Part shown: positions 56,964 through 64,000 of the stretch, piece after piece
Position numbering within the stretch: the stretch's first letter is position 1
Layout: every line of letters begins with the position of its first letter
Source: UBA2336 sp031395485
GTDB lineage: Bacteria; Bacteroidota; Bacteroidia; Cytophagales; Cyclobacteriaceae
Direction of reading: 5' to 3'
NCBI GenBank assembly: GCA_031395485.1
Contig: JANNUS010000006.1
Coordinates: 434,001 to 498,000, forward strand
DNA: 64,000 nt
The notes under the pieces: model-generated
Told to the model about the DNA's origin: nothing
Databases searched by the model: none
Seen by the model: only the letters and a program-made list of their open reading frames with translations
Program-made: the position numbers and the translations under genes

Positions 56964-56989
56964 GAATATTGTTTTAGAAAAAATAAGTT

Positions 56990-58564
56990 ATGGCAGAAAT
57001 TAAACCAGAAGAAGTATCAGCAATATTGCGTGAGCAACTTTCACAAACCCGTACCGATGCTGAACTCGAAGAAGTAGGAACTGTACTTACCGTTGGTGAT
57101 GGGGTAGCACGTATCTACGGACTTACGCAGGCGCAGTCGGGGGAATTACTTGTGTTTGAAAACGGATTGAGAGCGTTGGTATTGAACCTGGAAGAAGATA
57201 ATGTAGGAGCCGTATTGTTAGGCGAATCAAAAGGTATTCGCGAAGGCGATACTGTGAAGCGCACACGCAAGATTGCTTCTGTAAAAGTTGGTGATGGTAT
57301 GTTGGGCCGTGTTGTGGATACACTGGGTGAACCAGTAGATGGTAAAGGCCCCTTAAAGGGAGAGCTTTATGAAATGCCCTTAGAGCGTAAAGCTCCTGGA
57401 GTAATTTTCCGTCAGCCAGTGAACGAACCGTTACAAACGGGTATCAAAGCCATTGACTCCATGATTCCGATTGGCCGCGGTCAGCGTGAATTGATCATAG
57501 GTGATCGTCAAACAGGTAAAACAGCTGTAGCAATTGATACGATTATTAACCAAAAAGAATTTTACGATAAAGGCGAGCCTGTTTATTGCGTTTACGTAGC
57601 CATTGGTCAAAAAGCTTCAACGGTTGCTTCTGTAGCTGCCGAATTAGAAAAAGCTGGTGCCCTTCCATATACAGTAATTGTACTGGCCTCTGCCGGTGAA
57701 CCTGCGCCAATGCAGTTCTTTGCTCCGTTTACAGGGGCATCCATTGGAGAATTTTTCCGTGATACTGGCCGTCCAGCGCTTGTAATTTATGATGACTTGT
57801 CGAAGCAGGCCGTTGCGTATCGTGAAGTATCGTTGTTGTTGAGAAGACCACCAGGTCGTGAGGCATATCCAGGAGATGTGTTTTACCTTCACTCTCGTTT
57901 ATTAGAGCGTGCTGCGAAAATCATTAACAATGATGCCATCGCTAAAAACATGAATGACTTGCCTGCTTCTATCAAGCATTTGGTAAAAGGAGGAGGCTCG
58001 TTAACAGCGCTTCCAATTATTGAAACACAGGCTGGCGATGTATCTGCTTACATTCCAACCAACGTAATTTCAATTACGGATGGTCAGATATTCCTCGAGA
58101 CGAATTTGTTCAACTCCGGTATTCGTCCTGCCATTAACGTAGGTATTTCGGTATCGCGCGTAGGGGGTAATGCGCAAATAAAATCAATGAAAAAAGTAGC
58201 CGGTACATTGAAGCTTGATCAGGCTCAGTTCCGCGAACTTGAAGCATTTGCAAAATTCGGTTCTGATTTGGATGCCGCTACAAAGCTTACGATTGAACGT
58301 GGGCGCAGAAATCAGGAAATATTAAAGCAAGATCAGTATGCTCCTGTTTCCGTTGAAGATCAGGTGGCGATCATTACCGTCTCTACCAGAGGCTTTATGG
58401 ATAAAGTACCGGTGAATAAGGTGCGTGAGTTTGAGCAAGAGTTTACCGATATAATGAATGAATTGCACCGAAGCGCACTGGATAATTTACGTGCAGGAAA
58501 ATTTGAAGACGCAGACGTTGCAACGATTAAGAAAGTAGCTATGGATTTAGCAAGCAAATACTAA
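56990..58564 (+). CDS. atpA: F1 ATP synthase subunit alpha
   Basis: 524 residues. Walker A GDRQTGKTA, the alpha signature PAINVGISVSRVGG, the regulatory nucleotide site and the Arg finger in VSRVG. Non-catalytic subunit of the F1 hexamer. The beta and epsilon subunits are not encoded here. Confidence 0.97.
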   Translation: MAEIKPEEVSAILREQLSQTRTDAELEEVGTVLTVGDGVARIYGLTQAQSGELLVFENGLRALVLNLEEDNVGAVLLGESKGIREGDTVKRTRKIASVKVGDGMLGRVVDTLGEPVDGKGPLKGELYEMPLERKAPGVIFRQPVNEPLQTGIKAIDSMIPIGRGQRELIIGDRQTGKTAVAIDTIINQKEFYDKGEPVYCVYVAIGQKASTVASVAAELEKAGALPYTVIVLASAGEPAPMQFFAPFTGASIGEFFRDTGRPALVIYDDLSKQAVAYREVSLLLRRPPGREAYPGDVFYLHSRLLERAAKIINNDAIAKNMNDLPASIKHLVKGGGSLTALPIIETQAGDVSAYIPTNVISITDGQIFLETNLFNSGIRPAINVGISVSRVGGNAQIKSMKKVAGTLKLDQAQFRELEAFAKFGSDLDAATKLTIERGRRNQEILKQDQYAPVSVEDQVAIITVSTRGFMDKVPVNKVREFEQEFTDIMNELHRSALDNLRAGKFEDADVATIKKVAMDLASKY

Positions 58565-58575
58565 TTTGAAAATGT

Positions 58576-58630
58576 AATGATTGGATAATCTGAAACTGCA
58601 AAGTTTTCAGGTTTCAATCTTCAAATCATT
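58576..58630. repeat. Imperfect inverted repeat between atpA and atpG
   Basis: AATGATT...TGAAAC and GTTTCA...AATCATT pair around a roughly 25-nt centre in the 72-bp gap. No T-tract; may be an RNA stability or processing hairpin. Confidence 0.45.
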
Positions 58631-58636
58631 TGAAAG

Positions 58637-59521
58637 ATGCCGAGTTTAAAGGAAGTAAAAAATAGAATTGGTTCTGTAGTGTCTACACAGCAGATTACTA
58701 AAGCCATGAAAATGGTTGCGGCTGCTAAGTTGAGAAGATCACAGGATAGGATTATGCAAATGCGCCCATTTGCAAAAAAAATGTCTTTTATACTTCAAAA
58801 TCTGTCAGCGGCTCAGGTAAAGGATGCAAATGACAACGTATTTGCAAAGACCCGTGAAGAGAAGAAAATTCTGATTGTGGCTGTGAGCTCCGATCGCGGA
58901 CTCTGTGGATCTTTTAATAGTAGCGTTTTTAAGGGCGTGTTAAAACTTATTCTTGATAATTACGAACCCCAACAGAAAAAGGGAAACGTAGTAATTCTTC
59001 CTATTGGAAAAAAGGCTATGGAATTTTTCACCAAGAGAAAAATGCCTACTGTAAATGATTTTTCTGGCATATTGAGCAGTGTTACGTTTGACAATGTGAG
59101 CAAGGCTACAGGATTTATGATGGAAGAATTCCTGGCAGGTAAGTATGATAAGATTGAAATAGTTTATAATGAATTTAAAAACGTAGCTACTCAGATTTTG
59201 CGTACCGAACAGTTTCTTCCCGTGCTCTCTCCAGCGAAGGAATCAAAACATGCGGATATCGATTATATTTATCAACCTCAGAGAACGGAAATAGTAAAAG
59301 GGCTTATCCCTAAATCATTAAAAGTTCAATTGTTTAAAGCCATTTTAGATTCCAGCGCTTCTGAAAATGGGGCCAGAATGACAGCCATGGATAAAGCCAC
59401 TGAAAACGCAGGAGAATTGCTAAAGGAGTTGCGCTTAACCTATAACCGCTCGCGTCAGGCTTCCATTACAAAGGAGATTCTTGAAATTGTTGGCGGTGCC
59501 GAAGCATTAAAATCAGCATAA
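58637..59521 (+). CDS. atpG: F1 ATP synthase subunit gamma
   Basis: 294 residues. N-terminal MPSLKEVKNRIGSVVSTQQI and ITKAMKMVAAAKLRRSQ, SSDRGLCGSFNS, and C-terminal ARMTAMDKATENAGELLKEL form the central stalk signature. A strong terminator follows, so this is the end of the cluster. Confidence 0.97.
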   Translation: MPSLKEVKNRIGSVVSTQQITKAMKMVAAAKLRRSQDRIMQMRPFAKKMSFILQNLSAAQVKDANDNVFAKTREEKKILIVAVSSDRGLCGSFNSSVFKGVLKLILDNYEPQQKKGNVVILPIGKKAMEFFTKRKMPTVNDFSGILSSVTFDNVSKATGFMMEEFLAGKYDKIEIVYNEFKNVATQILRTEQFLPVLSPAKESKHADIDYIYQPQRTEIVKGLIPKSLKVQLFKAILDSSASENGARMTAMDKATENAGELLKELRLTYNRSRQASITKEILEIVGGAEALKSA

Positions 59522-59540
59522 TTCGCCCGTAAGTAAAAAC

Positions 59541-59572
59541 AAAAAGTCTCGAAATAGGAGACTTTTTTGTTT
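59541..59572 (+). terminator. Intrinsic terminator of the atp cluster
   Basis: AAAAGTCTC-gaaata-GGAGACTTTTTT: 19 bp after atpG. Confidence 0.85.
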
Positions 59573-59926
59573 TATAGAAGACGAGTAAGCTAGATAAGAT
59601 TTTACTTATTCGTTATCTATTGTGCCGCGCAATCTTCAGTTGCACTATTCTAAAGTATAGGTGAGAAAGCGCATGCATGTCTTTGATTTTATCGCCCGTG
59701 TCAATTATTTTACTTTTCGACCGAATATATTACACGAAGTAAACATGCGTTAGAATTTAAAATTCTATCAAAACCAGTATGAAAACCGGAGAACACCGCT
59801 TCAGGCAAATTAAATTTCAGAAAATCTTAACAAAACCTTATTTTGGCTATGTATAGTTGCTGTTACAAATTATATTCGACTTTTTAAAACCTAAACTGGA
59901 GTTGCATCCAATAATAGCCTAAGAGA
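59573..59926. other. 354-bp intergenic region before the PAS kinase gene
   Basis: AT-rich; presumably holds the promoter of the kinase. No ORF, tRNA or repeat of the palindromic family seen. Confidence 0.55.
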
Positions 59927-61414
59927 ATGTCGGAATTTTTTCAGCAACTTCCTGGGGTAATCTACGAGCTAACAATTCAGCCAAACGGCAGCAGGTCATT
60001 TACCTTTATTAGCGCTAATGCTTTAGAAATTCTCGGATTAAGCGCAAAGGATTTAATGAATGATGGTTCACTCTTCAATGATATTCTTATTCCGGAGGAT
60101 CGCGAAAGTTTTGAGCAATCTTCAAAAGAGAACTATAAGCGCGAGACCATGTTGAGTTGGGAGGGACGTATTTTGGTCAATGGGCTGACCCGATGGGTTG
60201 AAGCGCGTTCTAATTTTGAACGAAGAAATGACACCGTAATTAGAAAGGGAATTATTCTAGACATTACCGATCGCAAACTTCGTGAGCAGCAAGCGGAAGC
60301 AATCAGTAATAGAAACGAAACTATGTTTACCCAATTGTTTAACAGTGCACCTATGGGTGTTGTGTTGTTAAGCGCAACGGGACAAGTAGAGCTTGTAAAC
60401 GATGGCTTTCTTGAAATGTTTGGATATGATTTGGGTTTATTGAAAGGAATGAACTTGAATGATTTTATTGTGCCGGATGAATTGAAAAATGAAGGCATCG
60501 ATCTCAACAACTTAATCAGAGACAGTAAAATTATTAGTGTCGTTACCAGACGAAAACATCGGTCTGGTTCCCTTGTCGATGTGCTTCTGTATGGTGTTCC
60601 CGTGATGCTTGATCATAAAACCATTGGCATTTATGGTGTGTATGTTGATATTACCGATCGCAAAAAAGTAGAAGAAGAGCTTAAGGTTAGAAATACCGAG
60701 CTCGATAATTTTGTGTATAAAGTTTCACATGATTTGCGTGCACCGCTTTCCTCTATCTTAGGCTTGGTGAACCTCGCCCGTTTGCCCGGTAATGATGATG
60801 ACCCCATGGAATATATCGATATTATTGGCAGTAAAGTTGAGGGTCTCGATCACTTTATTAGTGATGTGCTCAGTCATTCAAAAAATCTAAAATTGAATGT
60901 GAGTTATGCGAAGGTTGATTTTAATTCCATCATTTCACGAGCTTTTACTGATTTGAATTACCTGGAGGGTGCTTCTGAGGTGATGGTGTATAGAAGGGTA
61001 GATAACACTGAATTTTATAGCGATCCATGGAGAATTTCTGAAATATTTCGCAACCTTGTTTCCAATGCAATAAAATATCGTCAGATAGATAAAGCGGAGC
61101 CAGAAGTACGAATAGAAGTTAATGCTAGTAATCTACATACAGAAATTATTTTTGCCGACAATGGAATCGGCATTGCAGAGGAGAACAAGGGTAAAATTTT
61201 TGAAATGTTTTACCGCGCTACCGAACAATCAGACGGCTCGGGTATCGGCTTGTATATTGTAAAAAATGCTGTTGAAAAATTGGGGGGTACGATTTCGGCG
61301 CATAGTGAAGTAGGAGTTGGAACAACATTTAGCATTATATTGCCAAACCGTTCCGGTGAGGTAGCCGCGCAGCCGCGTGTTCACTTCGCGGTTCAAAGCA
61401 ATGAAAGCAATTGA
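59927..61414 (+). CDS. Cytoplasmic two-PAS sensor histidine kinase
   Basis: 495 residues without transmembrane helices. Two PAS domains (about 5-120 and 130-255), each ending in the D.TDRK motif, then HisKA (SHDLRAPLSS) and HATPase_c (N box FRNLVSNAIKY, G1 DNGIGIAEENKG, G2 GSGIGLYIVKN). It would sense an internal signal; no partner response regulator is adjacent. The end overlaps the following gene's start by 14 bp (61401-61414), so the two are probably translated together. Confidence 0.9.
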   Translation: MSEFFQQLPGVIYELTIQPNGSRSFTFISANALEILGLSAKDLMNDGSLFNDILIPEDRESFEQSSKENYKRETMLSWEGRILVNGLTRWVEARSNFERRNDTVIRKGIILDITDRKLREQQAEAISNRNETMFTQLFNSAPMGVVLLSATGQVELVNDGFLEMFGYDLGLLKGMNLNDFIVPDELKNEGIDLNNLIRDSKIISVVTRRKHRSGSLVDVLLYGVPVMLDHKTIGIYGVYVDITDRKKVEEELKVRNTELDNFVYKVSHDLRAPLSSILGLVNLARLPGNDDDPMEYIDIIGSKVEGLDHFISDVLSHSKNLKLNVSYAKVDFNSIISRAFTDLNYLEGASEVMVYRRVDNTEFYSDPWRISEIFRNLVSNAIKYRQIDKAEPEVRIEVNASNLHTEIIFADNGIGIAEENKGKIFEMFYRATEQSDGSGIGLYIVKNAVEKLGGTISAHSEVGVGTTFSIILPNRSGEVAAQPRVHFAVQSNESN

Positions 61415-62570
61415 AGTAAAAACAGAACAACACATTCGTGAGTTTATAGAGTTCCCCATTAAACTGTATAAGCATGAGCCCCATTGGATCAGACCTCTTG
61501 AAACCGATATTGAATCGGTATTTGATAAAAAAAAGAATAAATTTTTTTCTCACGGAGAATGCGCCCGTTGGATTCTGCAAAATGAAACACAAAAAACGAT
61601 AGGCACAGTTGCCGCCTTTATTGATCATAAAACTGTTAACAAAGGGAATGATCAGCCAACCGGAGGCATGGGTTTTTTTGATTGCATAAACGATCAGCAA
61701 GCCGCTTTCTTATTGTTTGATTTGTGTAAAGAGTGGCTTAGCACAAGAGGAATGGAAGCCATGGATGGCCCAATAAATTTTGGTCCACGCGATCGTTGGT
61801 GGGGGTTGCTTGTCGATGGGTTTAACCGCGAACCGAATTATCAATGCAATTACAATTTTTCGTATTACAAGGATTTTTTTTCAGCCTACGGATTTCAAGT
61901 TTATTTTTTTCAGTTTACCTATGGACGAAAAGCAATGGCTCCTGTTTCGGAACGGCTATGGGATAAATCAAATCTTGTAGAGCAAGACCCAAGTTATTCA
62001 TTTTCGTTTTTTAAAAGCAATGATATGAATAAGTTGGCGGACGATATTCGCTCTGTTTATAACAAGGCTTGGGCAAAGCGTGGCGAGCTTGCCGAGCTTT
62101 CTCAGGCACAAGCCAGAAATATGGTTAAGCAGATGAAGCCTGTAATGGATAAACATTTAGTTTGGTTTGGATACTATAAAGGTGAACCCATCTCATTCTT
62201 TATTTCAATACCAGAGCTTAACCAGATTTTTAAACATGTGAATGGAAAGCTTAATATACAGGGTAAAATTAAATTTCTCTGGCATCGTTGGCGAAAAACA
62301 AATAAGAAGGCTTTTGGTATTTTGTTTGGCATCGTGCCCGAACATCATGGTAAAGGAGTAGATGGCGGAATGATTTTGGGGTTTAGAAAATTAATACAGG
62401 AAGAGTATTTGCGCTATGAAGACTATGAATTTGGGTGGATCGGTGATTTTAATCCTAAGATGATGCGAGTATCCGAGCAAGTTCAGACAGAAATTGTGAA
62501 AAAGCATGCTACCTATCGCAAACTATTTGACGAGACAAAACCCTTTAAGAGAATGCCCATTATTGGCTAA
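61401..62570 (+). CDS. GNAT-like acyltransferase family protein (YghO-like)
   Basis: 389 residues from ATG 61401. The C-terminal half has GNAT-like features: ISFFISIPELNQIFKHVNG (beta strands), GILFGIVPEHHGKGVDGGMI (V-P-x-x-x-G-K-G acyl-CoA loop) and YEDYEFGWIGDFNPKMMRV. The N-terminal part (RWILQNETQKTIGTVAAFID, MDGPINFGPRDRWWGLLVDG) is typical of this large GNAT branch. Acyl donor and acceptor unknown. An in-frame ATG 24 bp upstream (61377) is possible. Confidence 0.75.
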   Translation: MKAIEVKTEQHIREFIEFPIKLYKHEPHWIRPLETDIESVFDKKKNKFFSHGECARWILQNETQKTIGTVAAFIDHKTVNKGNDQPTGGMGFFDCINDQQAAFLLFDLCKEWLSTRGMEAMDGPINFGPRDRWWGLLVDGFNREPNYQCNYNFSYYKDFFSAYGFQVYFFQFTYGRKAMAPVSERLWDKSNLVEQDPSYSFSFFKSNDMNKLADDIRSVYNKAWAKRGELAELSQAQARNMVKQMKPVMDKHLVWFGYYKGEPISFFISIPELNQIFKHVNGKLNIQGKIKFLWHRWRKTNKKAFGILFGIVPEHHGKGVDGGMILGFRKLIQEEYLRYEDYEFGWIGDFNPKMMRVSEQVQTEIVKKHATYRKLFDETKPFKRMPIIG

Positions 62571-62609
62571 CCGAATACGGAAGACCACTTTTTAGATAGA
62601 GAGATTAGC

Positions 62610-63149
62610 CTAAATTTTTAAAGCTGAATCAATTGCATCTATTGCAGTTTGTCTTCGTAACTCTTGAGCCCCTTTTATTTCAACGTAGGTTGTTTCGCTT
62701 CTTGTGAGTTCTGTTTTGTAAAGGTCAAACAGTAGTTCACGCTTTTCAGGATGTTCACGCTGTGGATCATCGGCCCAAGGGATGTCGATAAATGTTAAGA
62801 GATGAAGGTCATATTTTCGAACAAGCATTTCATTTAATATAGAAGACGGACAATTGCCATACTTAAACTCGCTCCATATTTTAATCACAACAAGATTTGT
62901 ATCGCAGATGAGTACTTTATTAGCCTGCTCGGCAAGGCTGTCCTCCAGGAGCAGTTGGGATTTCGCTATCTCCACCAAATCATTTTTAGTATACGGCCTG
63001 GTAAGCTTATCAATGTAACTTCTGGCGTATTCGGGCACCCACTTGGTTTCATAGTGCTGAGCCAAAAAGCCTGCTAATTTGGTTTTACCAGTACATTCAG
63101 GCCCAACTATGGCGATTCTCTTTACCTTTGAGCCCTTATGTGTATCCAT
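62610..63149 (-). CDS. NadR-type ATPase/kinase (ribosylnicotinamide kinase-like)
   Basis: 179 residues. Walker A in AIVGPECTGKTKLAG, RNK-like signature WVPEYARSYIDKL, and ADDPQREHPEKRELLFDLYK near the end, typical of the kinase half of NadR (AAA_28). It lacks the NMN-adenylyltransferase domain of complete NadR. Probably phosphorylates nicotinamide riboside in NAD salvage. A start further downstream (at VKRIAIVG) is possible. Confidence 0.8.
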   Translation of the reverse strand: MDTHKGSKVKRIAIVGPECTGKTKLAGFLAQHYETKWVPEYARSYIDKLTRPYTKNDLVEIAKSQLLLEDSLAEQANKVLICDTNLVVIKIWSEFKYGNCPSSILNEMLVRKYDLHLLTFIDIPWADDPQREHPEKRELLFDLYKTELTRSETTYVEIKGAQELRRQTAIDAIDSALKI

Positions 63150-63216
63150 AGGTCTAAAAATGGATATATTTTATTAGAATTCTAATGATCATTATCTTTC
63201 TGAAAACAACACGGAA

Positions 63217-64000
63217 TTGAAACGTAGAATAGCACTTAAACATTTAGGCTTTGGCGTAACCGCAGGATTAGCGTTGCCATGGTTGAGCTCTTGTATTGAA
63301 GACCTAAAAGAACCTAAAGTAAAGTACGATGGGGTTGTTGGGATTATTGGCGCAGGGGCTGCGGGATTGTATGCCGCTGACTACCTGTTAGCGAAGGGCA
63401 TAAAAGTGAAAATTTTCGAGGCTTCATCAAGCATGGGCGGAAGAGTTCGTTCCATACGAACTACCGATCCGCTTTTCTCAAACTTCATTGCCGATTTCCC
63501 CTTAGAGCTAGGGGCCGATAGAATTATTGGAAGTGACTCTACCTGGGGAACACTCGTAAAGCTATACAAAGCCCCCACGGTTGATTTTAGAGGAGGAACA
63601 ACAAATGCTGTGGATAAATATATTCTTGATGATCAATATAAAACGCTACTGGATGTTCAAGCGGACAATGACTTTAATGCTTTACTAAATTTTAGAGATA
63701 CTATTTTGCCAAGCTATAGTGGAGGAGGATCGGTGCAGGCTGTGGCGGGGCTAAGTTCAAGAGTTAATGGAATACTTAATTCCTGGTTGGGCAACGCTTA
63801 TGGTACATCAAGTAATCGGATCTCCGCCCAAGCATTAGGTGAGGCTATTTCATTGATTGAGCATGATGGGAAGGAACTTACATTGGAGTTAAACTCAATG
63901 GCGAATGTTCTTCTTTCGCGTTTTAATAAGTCTACAGCTAGCGTACAACTTAACAGCGCAGTTAAATCTGTTGACTATGCTGGAGAATTAATCACTCTGT
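63217..64000 (+). CDS. Flavin amine oxidase-like FAD protein, Tat-exported (3' truncated by window)
   Basis: At least 261 residues, running off the edge. Begins at TTG 63217 with KRRIALKHLGFGVTAGLALP, a twin-arginine (RRxxLK) signal with a lipobox-like WLSSC, then the dinucleotide-binding VVGIIGAGAAGLYAADYLLA and EASSSMGGRVRS of flavin-containing monoamine oxidases. Exact substrate unknown. Tat export suits a cofactor-loaded protein. No ATG start was found nearby. Confidence 0.75.
   Translation, partial: MKRRIALKHLGFGVTAGLALPWLSSCIEDLKEPKVKYDGVVGIIGAGAAGLYAADYLLAKGIKVKIFEASSSMGGRVRSIRTTDPLFSNFIADFPLELGADRIIGSDSTWGTLVKLYKAPTVDFRGGTTNAVDKYILDDQYKTLLDVQADNDFNALLNFRDTILPSYSGGGSVQAVAGLSSRVNGILNSWLGNAYGTSSNRISAQALGEAISLIEHDGKELTLELNSMANVLLSRFNKSTASVQLNSAVKSVDYAGELITL

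Noticed and set aside
60133..60510. 125-residue ORF opposite the PAS kinase gene
   Set aside because: Antisense shadow of a clearly coding region.

Overview
The window is a stretch of bacterial chromosome from the phylum Bacteroidota, most likely order Cytophagales. The evidence is a complete type IX secretion/gliding core (PorP/SprF-like protein, gldK, gldL, gldM, gldN, sprE/porW), a cargo protein with a T9SS C-terminal sorting domain, TAnnTTTG-type -7 promoter boxes, weak or absent Shine-Dalgarno sequences with several TTG starts, and an F-type ATPase cluster (atpZ to atpG) without atpD and atpC. The DNA is moderately AT-rich. I see no tRNA, rRNA, CRISPR array, prophage, transposase or replication origin. 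The assignment to order is inference.

Layout. 1-9.6 kb: the 3' end of a DsbD-like protein, an M23 peptidase with an altered zinc motif, a patatin/outer-membrane-barrel fusion, two related OmpA proteins, a secreted transglutaminase-like protein and an aldehyde dehydrogenase. 9.6-20.6 kb: a giant AsmA-like protein, an M28 aminopeptidase broken by a single in-frame TAG, Tag glycosylase, an exported RidA protein, a TPR histidine kinase, a Cys/Met-metabolism PLP enzyme, a small helical ORF and RluD. 20.7-28.4 kb: small lipoproteins and conserved families, YbjQ, gdhA, an internally deleted aldo/keto reductase remnant and uvrA. 28.6-35.6 kb: a small membrane protein, a LytS/LytTR two-component pair, two paralogous small barrels flanking a T9SS cargo gene, and an exported caspase-fold protein. 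35.6-45.6 kb: a hemW operon on the minus strand, then DUF4271-hemD-porP/sprF-gldKLMN on the plus strand. 45.7-52.4 kb: the minus-strand operon sprE > PBP1A > uvrC. 52.4-59.5 kb: M23 peptidase-bactofilin-atpZ-(small membrane protein)-atpBEFHAG. 59.9-64 kb: a PAS histidine kinase overlapping a GNAT-like gene, a NadR-type kinase, and the start of a flavin amine oxidase-like protein.

How the genes work together. Between 38 and 54 kb most genes serve the envelope: the T9SS inner-membrane motor (GldL/GldM), the periplasmic ring (GldK/GldN), the PorP/SprF-like and SprE partners, a peptidoglycan synthase whose gene overlaps sprE, an M23 hydrolase and a bactofilin. The 31-33 kb locus supplies a likely T9SS substrate.

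The most notable non-genic structure is a family of MITE-like palindromic repeats (about 150-bp long forms and 81-89-bp short forms) in four intergenic gaps. I did not find a convincing wholly new system. The best leads are a chitin-binding-like insertion inside GldN, the repeat family, the exported caspase-like protein, hairpins bracketing atpE, and the two decayed genes.
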